Shown: positions 23,701 through 38,700, counted from the first letter of the stretch. The stretch is DNA of 64,000 nucleotides from Sweltsa coloradensis (GCA_024449915.1 JAMZAV010000896.1:496001-560000), one strand, 5' to 3'. The notes: generated by a model not told the origin, from the letters alone. A program made the numbers and translations.

Positions 23701-26700
23701 TAAAGCAATACCTGTCGCACTGTAATTGACTGGATTTACCTAGTTGGAAATTAAAGACATTACAGCTACAAAGTAGGTACATATTAAAACCAGTTTTTAC
23801 CAAGTTTTCTGAGGTAAGTCTCGTAATCTCGTGCTGCATGAACGCTTCCGTCTGAGTGAGCGGTGTCTTCGTGAGGTTCAACGCAAGTAGCCGCTGCTGT
23901 CGATCGTTGTCATCCTTTACCCGCGTCATCTCCGCCTTGTATTCTGCTATCTCTCCCTTAAACCTAGTCTTCTCCGCTTGTAGTTCGTCCTCTAGTTGCC
24001 TGTGACACAGATACACACAATTTAAGACAGACATTGGGGCCTTACTAGAGCAACTTGCAAGATATACATGCGGTTTGTTACACAAAAGATCACTCTGGTA
24101 GCGCTTCTATCAACAGAAGCTTTGTTCGTAATGTAATACATTCAGAAATGTATTGGATAAGATTGTCAAACGATCAGTTTTTCTTTTACCCATTTTCTCG
24201 TTCCTCTTATTTTTGTATTCAAAGAGAAAAAAGAATCCCTTTAAAAATATAGTAGGCCGCTTCGCGAACGCTTTTTCCAGTCGCATTGATGGATGAGCTT
24301 TTTTGGAATATTTCTGTCCAATGATTACGTTTTTATGTGGAATCTCCTTACTTTTTCTTTATATTGTTTTTTTACTTGTTCATTATACACTTGTAAAAGG
24401 CTTATATTAAAACCTTTATTTCTATGAATTTTGACCAACTTTTTCAACTTTTTCTTTCAAGCTAGGCACTTCATCACCATAATCTTTATGTCAATGTAGA
24501 ATTATGAACGTTGTAGCCCCACCTGTTTGGTCAAAATCGGCCCAAATATCACGAAAATATCGTATTAAAATCAGGAGAAAAAATCGTAAAAGTACGATTT
24601 TTATAAGAAATATTTTTTCAAATGTCTCTAAAATCATAACATATATGATTTCAGTGATTTTAAACGTTCCTATAAAGTTTCATCAATATCGGAGTAGCCG
24701 TTTGCCAAATATCACGAAAATATCGCACTAAAAATAAAAATAAATCGTAAAAGTACGATATTTATGAGAAATATTTCTTCGATTGTACCCAAAAACAATA
24801 CAGCTCTAAGTTCAGAGATTTCGAAGGTCCCCTCCAATTTTCATCAAGATCGCATATGCCGTTTGCCCGGTAGAGAGCGAACAAACAGACAAAAAAACTA
24901 ACAAAAACAAAACACCCAAGCTATTTTTCTTGGGGTAACGTAAGTAAAAAACAAACAAAAAAACAAAAAGTCAAATTGAAGTCTTCGCTTCGCTCATCCA
25001 ACTTTGTACGCCTATAGGCTACATATTTTTGTATGTAGTATAATAATTAATAATGTGATAAGTTTTCTATTTTTAATTTTCTAAATATTATCTAGATCTT
25101 AGCTTTCCAACTTCCTCCTTTGTAAAATTAGAAAATCAGTTTCTGAAACTGCATGTAGGATAAAAATTAAATGAAAAAAGACACATTTCAGTTTAATTTA
25201 ATCCAATTCAATGTCTACAATAATAGATTTAAATTTATTACAGTAAGATCTCTCTTATCCGATCTCCTCTTATCCGATGTTCCGTGTTAACCGAGCCGCC
25301 AAAAAAAAAAAAAAAAAAAAAAAAATTAAAAAATTAAAGTTTTAAATACGTAAATAAAACATAAAAATAATTACAGACGCCGCGCCGCACTTTTTTAAAT
25401 GTACTCGCATACATTTGTAGGCATGCCTTACGAGTGAGTGCAAAGAAGATAGATCGGCGATATATCTCGACTTTCGAGCAGTGTGCATCAGTGTACTGAG
25501 CGTATAGAGTTCAGTGGTCAGTGTGCGTCGGGCGCATCGCCGGTAAGCGTCAGTGCCACCCACTGAGCATATAGAGGTCAGTGTGCGTCGCGCGCCTGCG
25601 CGTGCGCATACGATCCAGCCATCTCACACACAGCTGTTCAAAGATGGTCGTTGTGGAACTAGATGCAATCATGTTTCAACCGATTCACGAAATTCGTAAT
25701 CACGACGCATTGAATTGTTATTCCTGGGCTTATCTTATTTCTTTCCCAGACTTATCTTGCGTCGTGAGCTTCAGCGCGGGCATAGTAGTGAGAGGTTTTC
25801 CCACATGAGAAAGAGAGCTAGGCCTATGTTTGCATTGTAGGCCTAGGCCTACTGCGTCGAGTTTAGGCCTAGGCCTAGGCCTAGACATACGTTTTTATTA
25901 CGACATGTAGGCCTAATTGTGTACGTGTGTTCGTGAGCTTGAATTACAAGCTATTAAATCATTTAGTATACCCTGTATGAAGTGTATCGTGTGTATTTTA
26001 TGTTCCTTTATCCATTACATGTGTCATATATCATTTTACCACATCAGGCTATGCTACGAGAGCAAATAAACAATTGATCCGCGCCATCCGAGTTTTTCGC
26101 AAATCCGAGGTGCCCCCGGTCTCATCCAACTCGGATAAGAGAGATCTTACTGTACTTTATTTTATTCACTTTGCCACCTAATAACCAACCAAATCCAAGA
26201 GTATCTGTTACCGATACAAGAAGGTAAGAAGTGATATTATCTGTACCTATTGATTTTCTTCTGTGCCTCGAACGCCATTACGAGTTCTCCGTCTTCGTTT
26301 ATCAGGTCCACCTTGTTGCCGTAGTTGTGCGTTGTGACATTCTTCAGCCCCTGAGTCTGATTGGCTAAGACAGAGTGGAGTTGTATACACTCCTCGCGCC
26401 GTCTGTCCAACTCTTCTTGAAGAGCCTCAAACTGATCTGCAACGCAAGATTACATAATGACTAGGCGAATGATAAAAAATGCTTTGTTATAAACCTTTTA
26501 ATTTTAAATTCTTGTGAATTGTAACTTAAAAGTAAAAACACATCTTTACAAAAAGATTCAAATAAAAATTTATAATTATTCATTCAGTGTCCGTGAGGCA
26601 GTTCTACATTCAAATAAGTTTTGCAACTAAAATAAACATTACCTATTCTATAATAAGGTTCATCATCAGTTTCATCACATACACTCGTTAGTACAGTCAC

Positions 26701-29700
26701 TATCTGATGATGTAGAATAGATAGACATTAAGATTACACAAAACTAGATTATTAAGTAGGCCTATTCTAAGAAATTGTTGATAAATAGTTTTGTTTTCAT
26801 CTCTAATAAAGTGTAAAAAAGGCCAACTTGCTAGTTATAAGTACAGATTGGAGAAGAATGGGCATGTTATTGTGTTCCCAATCTGATGAATGTAAGAACA
26901 AAGCATAAGTTAAAATATTTATTAAAGTGAAGTCTAACTCGTAGTCTCCTCTTTTGTAAACCTTGTGTCAAATTGACATCAGTAATAGAAACGTCAGCAG
27001 GGTGCACTTACTGAGTAGTTCTTCACTTCCGGAGTCGCCTTTACCAATAGCGTTCCGAATAGTCTCCAGGTCGATCTTCAGTTTAGAATTTTCCATTTCC
27101 AATTCTTGCAGCTGAAAAACAAAATATTTATCTCATGTTATTTCACAAAAGGAAAATTAGATCATCCTGACTGTTAAGTAGGCATGAAAATATTTAAAAA
27201 AAATTTTATCACATGTCAGTTGTGTTGTTACCGGCTGTATTTCAGGTTTTTCAGCCCCCTCTTCCATAATATCGGACAGAAAACTGTCCATCATAGTTTG
27301 TATCCGTAATCCCACCGGCATCGTGGCTAATACAGCGAAATACTAGTGCCATAACTGTCAACAGGTTCTATTTCAACGTAGATGTGACGTTATCTTATCA
27401 CGTAAGCTTCTAATGATAATAGAGCGTGAATTTTTTATCAAAATCAGTCTGGTTGCAAGGTAAACATTATCATTTCCGACCTACTTGATAATAATGTTTA
27501 CAATATTGGCTAGCACGGATAATTTATAATGTCACGAAGTCAATAATCCACCATAAAATAAGATTAAATAGGAATCAAAATGTTTGTGTAAATATTGATT
27601 GATTACTTTAGTGGAAAATGACAACCATATTAAAAATAACAAATATGATTTTAACCTTTCACATAACAATTAGAGGTAATGAGAAATGGTAATATAAAAA
27701 CCTTACATTCGTTAAAAAAAAAAAAAAAAAAAAACGCAGTGATTTTAAAAAAAATTGTCAAAAACGTTACTAAAGAATAAAAATAAAAAACGGAGCCCCT
27801 TAAGTCAGGGATGACATCGATTCCAAAAAGTTAGAATCGATCATTATTTGTGACCCAAGAATCTATTCAGAATCCGATTCCCAACAAAAAATCCCCCGTC
27901 TGGGCCCGGGGTAGAATTGGCCCAGAGCATGGCTCTGCTAATCGTAAAAGGCGATTCAAGAGAAAAAAACCACCTCGCAAACATCAGCTAGTTCGAGCAG
28001 AGTATATTTTTTACTCCCCGAAACTAGAGGCGAGCTCTGGCAATCGTCGTCGGGGACCTTGCCCCCTTCCCTTGACGACCCCCCGGCGACGATGACAAAG
28101 ACAATGACACAACGAACAATGACAAAGAGGATGACGACCGCGACGTGAGAAACCCCCCTTCCTCCCCTTACCCGTGTCTGGTTCTGACCAGCATGGGCTC
28201 CTCCCCCCCCTCCCCTTAGGCTAGAGTGGTGCATTATGACCTAACGGTTGACGCGTCCTTAATCCAAATAATCCAACATCCCAACAAAAAATAAATATTT
28301 GTACGCACCGTTATTTTGATGGACTATTTTCGCGGAGTCCATGATAAGCGCCGTTATTTTGCGGTCTATTTCCGTGACGTCACGGTACGCTGTTGCGTTG
28401 TCGTCTGTTTACTGTACCGCCTACCGCACGCGTAATATTCGGTCTGGACCGGCACCTCCACCATCCCCTACATTTTGCACACTAAAAGGTTCAATTTTGC
28501 GAGTTTATTCGCGTTTTGACCAGTTTGATACAATTTTCGTTCATTATTTCGCGCTATATGCGAAATTTTGCTAAACTTCTCGTTTTCAAAATGTGTTTTT
28601 TCTGTCTCAAAATGATGTAATTTGTCAACAATACAACATTTTTTTAGGCAATAAAAAAACATTAAAAAAAATCACGAATTTCATTATCACCATTTTTCAT
28701 TACCTCTAATAATAAGCATAGCAAAATTCAAGTTTGGTTAGAGAATACGGTCAACTTTTGACGATTAGGTATTTATTAGTAGCCTAATAAGGGTTGTAAA
28801 ATGTCTGGGTATTCCTGTCTCTCTTTAATTTCTTCACATTTAATTGACTATCATTTCTAATCATAATGTAAGTTTTGTGGCCCCCAGTCTTTCAGGCTGG
28901 GATTTATGTTCTCTTTGCTTTCCCAACCTGTCAACCCTACTCCAATATAATGTATGTTTTGATAGAATGCCTATCGTCTAGGTTATTTTATGATGTAGTT
29001 GGCGAAGAAGAAAGGAGACCGACAGCTTACCTTGACAGTGTTGGATAATTTTCTTAAATCCCTATAAAAGCTACTGTCTTGTAATATACATGTCTTGTAA
29101 TTCTTTTTGCAGTTAAAGAGAAACATACTATAATTCGGCTAAGCAATTACTATGGCTCCACTTTTAGCTTACCACAAAATTAATCAACGTGCATAATTTA
29201 TACATGCCTGCACATACTACTTACTCTAAAGCAATCTTCTGCCTTTGCAGCGTAATCAGTGGGACTATCTTCCTTCTCAAAGTACTCGACCCTCCTGAGT
29301 AGTTTGTCTCTCTCCTTCTCAACTTCTTTGAGCTTCTGTTGCAGCTTGAGCACGAGTCCGACGTCAATGTGAGCCTCTTGTTTCTGTCCGGCGTCTGATG
29401 GGCTGTTGCTCTCAGACTTGTTCTGCGACCAGTCGATGTTGTCGAGAGGGTGACGAGCCGGGGTTCCGGTAGAAGACGCGCTGCGCACCGATCCGTAGCC
29501 GTAGTCCTGGACAAGGAAAACAAACGTCAACCAGTGAAAACCAGTGTCATACACACTTTGACAGTGTCACAAGAGTCCACTTTATCAGGGCACTACTTTG
29601 TGAAAGGACTAAGGCTGAACTTGACGCGATGGGGTCAAGTGACTGCTGACACGAACATTGGTTTTGCGTTTTTTGCTATATTTATCATCAAATCTCAAGC

Positions 29701-32700
29701 AGTAATCTCCCATATTTCAGTTTTCAATAAATTTTTTGAAATTTTAGTTTGATATTATCTTTCCCCCAAACATTTAAACAGTTAATTTTTTTAAATTCCC
29801 ATTGTTGGAATTTTTTAAAGCAAAAATACAGCAAATGTGAAATGAGCACTGCTATTGTCAAGCTTTTAAAAAGGATTTGTATATTCTCAGCAACTTCAAT
29901 CAAACATTGCCTTTCTTTAGATAGTCAATGTTTTATAGCTACTTAAATTGAAAATGCCTAATGACGTCACGTTGCAATTTCAGAGTTATAACCCACGATT
30001 GAATTTCTCATTCAATGGCTCCACAGGTAAAGCTCGACTACAGTCGTAGTCCACAGAGAAAGATTTTCCTCCAACTCACATCGTCCGGCAGCTCTGACGT
30101 CGCGCTGACAGTGCTGGCGTTGGAAGACGACCGATGATGCCCCTTGGCCGGGTGAGCACTCGCTCCCCTCTGCACCCGGGCCAACTCCTTCTCCATCTCC
30201 TCGCTCCTCTGCTCCAGCAGGTTGTACTCCGTCAGCAGCTTCTGGTACGCGTCCCGATCCTGGTCGTGTTCCTGGATCAGGAACGTCTTCTCCTGTTTCA
30301 CGCGCTGCTTCAGGATCTCTGCGGGCGCGAGGGAAAGTGTTAATATTAGGGCAAGCGGGAGACCCGGGTTCAATCCCCAGTCGACTGTTGAGTTGGACAT
30401 TTTATTTCTTGAGTGTATAAAATAATTAGGGATGCACACTATAATCGATATTATCGATCGATAATCAATATCATTTCCATAATCGATAACCAAAATTCAT
30501 TATCGATTATCGAAATATCAAATAATTGGTCAATAGTGGCACGAACCAAACTCTAAAGACAGAAATTATCTCACGTTGCGCCATGCACTGGCTGGGCTGA
30601 TGGTGTCACACTCGAGATTTATGTTTAGAAATGAGGTATCAGTCAAAAACGGAAGCCAAGCACATGACATCGAAGACAGCGAGACAGCAAACGGAACGCG
30701 ATTTTATTGTTTTGACTTACACTTGCCACACTTGAGGTTTCATGATGAGGCTTTGTTGGTGATATCGATCTTATCAATAATATCGATTCGATAATGACAT
30801 TAGCATTTTGATAATCAATAATGATAAAGTATCGATGTGCATCCCTAAAAATAATACTAGGAATGTCAACAATAATTGTATAGGGTTACCTAATTATTAA
30901 TATTGAGCTACCAAAATTGTAGATGATAATTTTGAGCAATTTATAGCTTGCATAAGAATTAAAAAAAGGACTAATTATTGCAATTATAATCAGTTAGGGA
31001 ATTATGTCAAACAATTACGTAATAAAATCCTTTTTTCCACCTCTATTTCCAAAAGTACAGCTTACTCACTTTTAAAAGAACATGCTTGGTAACTAAATAG
31101 TGTTATGCTAAAAATAAATTAAATTGCAAGCACTTGATGTAATAATATTTAAAAGTTAAATCACAACTAAACGTTTGTTATTTTATACACAGGACAACAT
31201 GAAGTTGTTTGCCAATATTTGATAAATAAATGTTTCAAATACATAATTGTTATCATACGGTTAATTCATGGTCAGTTTCAGAAAAAAAGGTTTATAGTTT
31301 CTAATAAATAAACAAAAGACCAAGAACAAAATGTAACCGTACCTTCAGCCCCGATCTCGTTGGTCTTAATCTTAACGTTGAGCTCGTCAAGTTCCGCCTT
31401 GAGCTTAGCGTTCTCCTCCTTTAGTTTCTCCGCCTCGTTCTTCATCTCCTTCTCTTGTTTATCCTTCTCGTTGGCCATGTCCACCTTCTCGCCTCTCTCT
31501 CGCTCCAGCTCCGTCCGCAAGGTCACCACTTCGCCATCTCGCTCTCCGAGCAGGGCTACCACTCGTTTCAACTCCGCTTCTAGTGACTTCAGGGTGTCCA
31601 CCTTCGCACGCAGGTCTACCACCTCGAGCTGAGCGGGTTTCAGTGTGTGATTCTCCTTCGACTGTAAAAGACGAATCTCCGATTAGTTTATACCTCGCTG
31701 GCACAATTAATCATATAGCGTATGGAATTATTGAGTGGAGAGGTTTGTTCAACAGCCATTTAAAACCATTTGAAATTATTACACAAGAACTTTTAAAAAT
31801 TGTTCATGAAAACAAACAAAATATAACCCTACTGAACTTATTCTCAAAGATTAAACTTGCCAATTGCAATGAAAAACAATAGGCCTACTTCCTTTTGTAT
31901 ATAATAATCTCATCCACATCGATACAAAATAAAGAATAACCACTATAATCTATGAGAACAACTACAATTATTATCCAGAACGTACAAAACTTAAATATTT
32001 TTTCCATGTAGGCCTACGGTCATGTCACTAAAATGTTAATTTTTGATTTACAAAGAAATGTAGGTAGCCTACCTATGCAAAAGTTGAATGTGATTGAAAA
32101 AACACGGTTGATAACTGATTCATTGTGAATAAACAGGAAAGAAAGAAAATTATTTTGAAATTATTTATTTATTTTATTTTCACAGAAAATTATTACGCAC
32201 CTAATTAAATAAATATATAAAATATTAAATTAATTAATTTAAAAAAAATATCTATTTTTAAACTTCATTACTGATTTAATTTTCACTGAAAATTTTGCGC
32301 ACTTAGTTCAAATTAATTAATTAATTAACTAATAAATAAATAAAACTAAAATATTTAATTAATTAATTAATTATATATATACCAGCTCGTCTATCTTGTA
32401 CTGCAGCGAGATGATCTTATTCTCGAGTCCCTTGTTCAGTTTCTTGACGTGCTCCACGGATCTCGCCTCCAACTTCAGTTTCTTGAGTTCTCTCCTGGCC
32501 TGCCACCGCCGCACGGCAGACTGAGCCACTATGATACGGTGCATCGACCGTTGGTACGCCACTCTCGACAGCCACCCGCGCACGTGACGCTGTATGACGA
32601 TGGCCTGCGGGAACACACACACAGGTTGAAGCATGGACATTCAGCACAATACACTAAATACAAATCTATAGGGGTTATAAATAAAAAAATTGATTTTAAG

Positions 32701-35700
32701 TTTTGTATTTTTTAAACATTTTTTCATTGTTTAAAAATATATATTTATTACTGACATAATGTTGATTACTACTTTTGTAGTATTGAACTAATAGTAATGA
32801 GGTATTAACTATTGATGCCTAATCTGATGAAGAATTAGAAAAACCAATGAAATGATGATCGTGGATAAAGCTGCCACTATGTCAGATCTAAAAATTTGAA
32901 CGTCAACATCAAATTGTTTAAAAAATAATGAGAAGATGAACCGATGACAGTCATGTAATCTTACCTTGCTGTTGTATCTCATCTGCAGATACCTCCTTCT
33001 GGCCAGCAGCCCTCGTATCCTAGCCTGGAGTCTCGTCATGCACACCCTAAGGTTGCGGTACTGGGTTCTCTTCACCCAGCCTCGGATGTGACGTTGTAAC
33101 GTGATCGCGGCTCGTGTACGTCTAATGTGGTGCACGCGCCTGAAGAATAAGACAAGTAGAATCAGAACAATGACACAATTGAACGGCGTATTATCTGTCT
33201 ATATTTCCAGGTAGTATCAAAGAAGTTTTGAGGCATATTAGTCACTTTTCGATCAATTTTACAGAATTTTCATCAATCCAGTAAAAAAATGTTTAACAAA
33301 ATCAGGATTTAGATATAGATAACTTTAAAGAAACTAATCCATGGTGACATTGTGAATATTTAGAACTTATGTACTGCACAAACAAATCCTTATAAAAAAA
33401 TGAACCTAAATATTATCATTCAATACCACTACCTATATAGATCTGTCAATTTAATTTAATTTTCATTCAGCGACATTAAACAACTGCTATTATGATTGTG
33501 CCTATGCCTCATTGATAGGTGGGCTGCAAAGTTACTATATTCTTAACCCAACGTTCAGATTAATAGAATTAAGGACACCTCCAAAAGTTATAAAGGATTT
33601 GCACCCAGGATACTCTGCACTGGAAGCAAGAATAATCCTAACCTGATCCCTGTTGAAGTAAATTAGGGTTACCTATAAGTTTTCACCTTAAGACCCACCA
33701 TATAGAATTCAGTAAAGAAGACTGGTTAAACGTAACTAATTGGCAAACAAATCATAACATGTAAAATAAATAATTCCTTACCGCCTAGCCACAAATCCTC
33801 TTGCGTATCGTTGAATGCATCGCGTCGCGTTGACTCTCCTGAGGTATTTCTTCCGGCAGATAAACGCTCGGACTTGTTTCTGGATGATGATGCAGCATTC
33901 CTTCAACCGTTCTGCTCGTAGTTTCTCCAGGTACGCCACTTGTCCGGCTCGGAAGAAGATCTTCGTCTTACCGAACTGGAACTTGTCGCTGTCGTTGATA
34001 ATGTTGTTGAGGATTCGTTCGCAGGTTGCGCGCATGTTGTTGCGCATGATGTCCTTGTATTTGCACAGGACTCGGTAGCGGTGGAAGAATTCTGAATATG
34101 TCCATCTGAAATTTGTATTAGACAATTAGATTAACCTTGAATAATACTAGGTAATATGTATTCATACTTGTTTATTCAACTAGGTAAGTAAAACTAAAAA
34201 CAAATGCAAAAACAAGGTGGTAAATAGACAAAATTCCTGTCAGTAGAAACAAGAGCAAAATTTAACCAAAAAAAAGTAGTTCACTACAATAGGCTACTCA
34301 GCAGGTATTTTATTTCCACACGTAGTTATTTAATAAAAAACGTATGCCTACTCATTAGAACGCAGCCTTTTCTCCACACGAGTCATTCAGATGTCAAAAA
34401 GTGACATTTGATAATTCAGTCAATCAAAGACACAAATCAGTTGGTTAGACCGAGTTTACATTACTATAGTTACAACGTGGGTACGTGGGTGTTTAGTCAC
34501 TATCGTTCACTCGGCACTGGGATAACCGTCGTGTCGTATAGTTAATTTGCTTTCCAATAGTCAATTGGGGCCTACCATGTTTGAGCTAGGAAGCTAGGAA
34601 GTTAGGTTATGTAGTTCTATTAAATTACAAGGGTAGCCAGCTTCGTGCGTTCATACTGCACCAACCTTACAGAGTTACCCTCGTAAGATTTTCTACCAGC
34701 GTAGCAACTTTCAAACACAGAAATTACCCGCGTATATGACCCACCCGTGTAATATGCTAGTAATGTAAACGTGGTATTAGATGGCTTCAACTTGTTTAAT
34801 CCATGTGTGACATTTTTGTTTTATTCAAACTAGTGATGAAGTTACTACTTCAGAACCTTTGGGTAGAGGACTTAATGTTAAATTTCTTTTAATTTACATT
34901 TTTTAAGAGGAGTTTTTCAAAGAGGAGTTTTTGGGGCCGGTTGCACTTCAAATGAAAGAGGGATTACTGTAGGTGGAAATTTTAGCACATGGTTTATTTC
35001 AGCACTGACCTTGAAGGGAATCCCGCGGCCGATATCCGGATGGTCTCGAGGACTCCGCATGCCCTGAGTTGTTGCACGGCTCGCTGGGGGTTGTACTCGA
35101 AGGCCTCCTTGTTGTCGTTGGGCTTGATACATCGCACGTAGTGGGGGGTGGTGGCGTTGAGGGTGCTCATCAGCATGTTGAGGGAGTCGCGGAACTGCGA
35201 GCCGACCTGGGCAGGAACAACGATTATGAGTTCGTTGGATATTGCTTAACGTCTCATATTTATGCACTTTGGCTATTCGAGACGATGAGTGGTGATAGAT
35301 GAGGATAAAGTATGAACAGAAGGGAGGAGGGGAAACCCGGTACCGGCACGTGGCCTACTCCTTTCGAAAAGTACCAAGGGGATCAATGTAACGTCTCATC
35401 CGAAAGGACGGTGTAACCTTGACAGACATATAGGTTCCTCCACTAACCCGGACTGCTGAGCAGACGTCAAGGAGAACAAAGCCGTTACACTAGCTCTTGA
35501 ACCATCCATCTGCACTAACTAGCGATACACGCGAGTTTCAGGGCGGTCACCCACTCTACCCCTGACCACGCCCGAGTTTGCTCAACTTCGGTGTTCTAGT
35601 GGGAACCGGTTAAACTACCTCGGCTAAACCGCTGGCTGATTATAACAGAATGTACATAATACGTGTGTGGAGAAATCTGGTTTAGCTGACCCCGCCAGAA

Positions 35701-38700
35701 GTGGAAAATAGCAATGGATGATGATGATTATTTGTAGGTATAGGTGTAGACATTACTATTAGCTTATACTATTTTTTTATGAAACAACTTACTGTTTTCT
35801 TGTTTTGTTTCGATGCTGTGACCGGCGCCGCTTTGGTGGGTAGAACTTTGACTTTACCCGCACCCGGAACCTTGAGTTTCTTGTCTTTACCGTCCTCATC
35901 AAAGAACAACTTCTTCACTAACTTATTCTGAAAGAAAATTAAACAAATTAACATGAGACAAAAGATGGAACAAGACATGGGTAGCTATATTTACACATTC
36001 TGAGATGGAATAATGAGGGAAAAAGAAGTTATACTGCAGTGGGTACCCGCACATTGCACTCTACATGGTAATGAGAAGGCAGACTTCTTGGCAAAGAGGG
36101 GCAGCAAGATGCAACAAACTGAGAAGGCACTGTCTTGGTTATAAGGCAGTTAAGTGCCATCTAACATCTGCTGCTAAGAACTTGGTGGAGAGGAAGTGGG
36201 AGGAGGATGCAAAGGACAAGCCATGGCAAAGTATAGTATCAAATCAAGGAAGACAAAACCACCCAGATATAAGAACACAAAAGGTCCCATCTGCCCAGTT
36301 TACACTTGACACAGGGCATGACCTGTTGGGTCAACATTTACACAAAGTAAGAATGGCAGATTCAAGCTTATGCAGCTTGTGCGGTAAGGAAGAACAGAAT
36401 CAACAACATCTTTTCAGTTGTGAGTTGGGGAAGGACTAAGTCTGAACTTGACGCGATGCCAGATGGCATGACGCATGTACAAAGGGAATCCTGTCTCTAT
36501 TGAATAACACGACAATACATGATGGCCGAGTAGGCCCATTGGGGGCATATCAAAAGAAGAAAGAAGAAGACATTATTATTTCATGTTATTATTCTTACGT
36601 ACATAGATAACATACCGGAATCTTGGCATTAGACTTGTTGTGTCAAGATTTGTTCTCTATATAGGTATAAAAAATATTTCCTTACCTTTCCATTTCTAAT
36701 GACTGTAATCTGGTCTTCGAGGACTGTGTCTCTGTTCTTCTCGAGGAATCCCGCGCTCTGATACGTGACGTTGTCAGCAAAGTGATGGATGACGAACGCA
36801 GTCGTTCCGAACCGCGGCCGTGCAAAGTGTTTCCAACTGCTGCACTTGCTGTAGAGTTTCTCCGTCCATGAGCTGTCGGTTCCCTTCGGCATCTAAGAAG
36901 AAGTTTACAGCATTAGATAAACATCTCAATTCACAAGATAAACTAAAACTATACACTAGAATCATTTTAAGAAGTTCTGTTTGCTACTTTTAAATCTCAT
37001 TATTCATACATAATTAATTCTTTGAGTTGGAGTTTGATTTAGCATTTTCAATTCAATTTCACACTGAAACGTTATTACTTGACAATGTTTTTAGAAAGGT
37101 CTAAACATTGGTACATTGGCATTTAATTTTTTTTTTTTGTATACTTTGTTCAGTTTTAAAAGATATGTTGGCAAAAACAGTATGTTGAAAAAATTATATT
37201 TGGGAATTATACTTCTGTCTTAATCTTAACCCTTTATTTTTGTGTAACACACGGGGTATATTTTCTTCTGTTTCTTTTACCAACGGTGAACGGGTTAAGG
37301 GCCCACACCCCTAACTCACCCTGCACTCCTCGTCCAACAGGTCCAGTATCCCCAGCTTGGTCTCGATGAGATCTATACACGGCTGGTTGTCGTAGAAGTC
37401 GATGAACTTCCACTCGATCTCTTCCTTGAGGTACTCCTCCTGCTCGAGCTTGAACACGTGCTGGTTGAACTGTTGCTGCAGCTTCTCGTTGGCGTAGTTG
37501 ATGCAGAACTGCTCGAAGCTGTTCGTGTCGAACGTCTCGAAACCGTAGATGTCGAGCACGCCGATGAACTTGTTCACTTTGCCGCTGGTTTCTAGGGCTT
37601 GGTTCACGACGGAGACGATCCAGCTGAAGAGCTCCGCGTAGATGTGCTTCGATAGCGCGTCCCTTGCACCCATTGCCTGGAAGTAAGAGAAGATGACTTA
37701 ACTAACGCTGTTCATCAACTTTCAAATTTTAGTCTGGTTTGATCCATGTGGGTACTGGGTACACACAATTTGCTAAATTGAGAGGAATATTTATTTGTTA
37801 CCTACTTAAAAAAATGGCAGGTAAGAAATTAATACATAGTGCACAACTGCACATAGTGGGAACTAAAGTGATACCCTAACTGTGTAATTGAGTTTTAACA
37901 ATGTATTTTTTTGGTCAAAATATATTTCACATTAATTTGAGTTGAAATGAAAAGTGGATTGCAAATTGAAGACTTGGAAAAATAAAATGTATTCTAATGT
38001 AATAATATTATGTTTATAGAGCACTTTTAGAAACAAGTGTAAATTAACCTTTTAAGTTAATTCTCGTATAAGTAATAATGAGAATGACTTCTTTGAAAGG
38101 ATAGTATTTCTGACAGGCACTTATATTAATAAGCATAAATATATTAAAATTGTATTTTATCATTTTTAGTTGCGGTTCATTCAAATTGTTAATTCTTTTC
38201 TTCATAAAAATATTTAAAAATGCAACGTGTTTCGATTGAAAAATAGAACGTAGTAAAATACGTATGTAGGTACATTAGAGATAATTTATATTCAGAGTCA
38301 ATTTTAAGCCAAACTACAATACATAATATGCAACTTACTTCATCGACGGTCATGGGCTTGAAGAAAACATCCCGCATGCTGACGATCTTGCGATGACAGA
38401 GCCCAAATTCGCATCTCCGCCCCATCCAACTCTAAGAGTTCGGCAAGGATTTGGAGATGCTTGTCGTTTGCCTACAAGGAACCGACATCACATCAACGTC
38501 ACACTGATACACTTAGAGAAGGAACATCTTGTCTTTGAAATATTATAAACTTTGTATATATATATTCCAAAGTAAACGTGTAAATACAAAAATGTTTTTG
38601 TAAAACGTTAACTAAATAGGTGAATAAATATTATATAAATAATAAAGTTTATATTAAGTCTATTCAGATTAACTGTATTTTTGCATTAATTAAAGATGCT

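Noticed and set aside
27956..28234. Host gene encoding a membrane protein
   Set aside because: The frame belongs to family B, present in at least two dispersed copies, and has simple GTC/GAC-repeat-derived Val/Ile runs.
29221..29523. Minus-strand frame overlapping myosin exon 18
   Set aside because: Runs in another frame across the true exon; composition follows from the exon's GC-rich codons and there is no similarity.
31360..31632. Plus-strand serine-rich frame of 90 residues
   Set aside because: Antisense shadow of the charged coiled-coil exon 16 (Glu/Lys codons read backwards give Ser/Phe).
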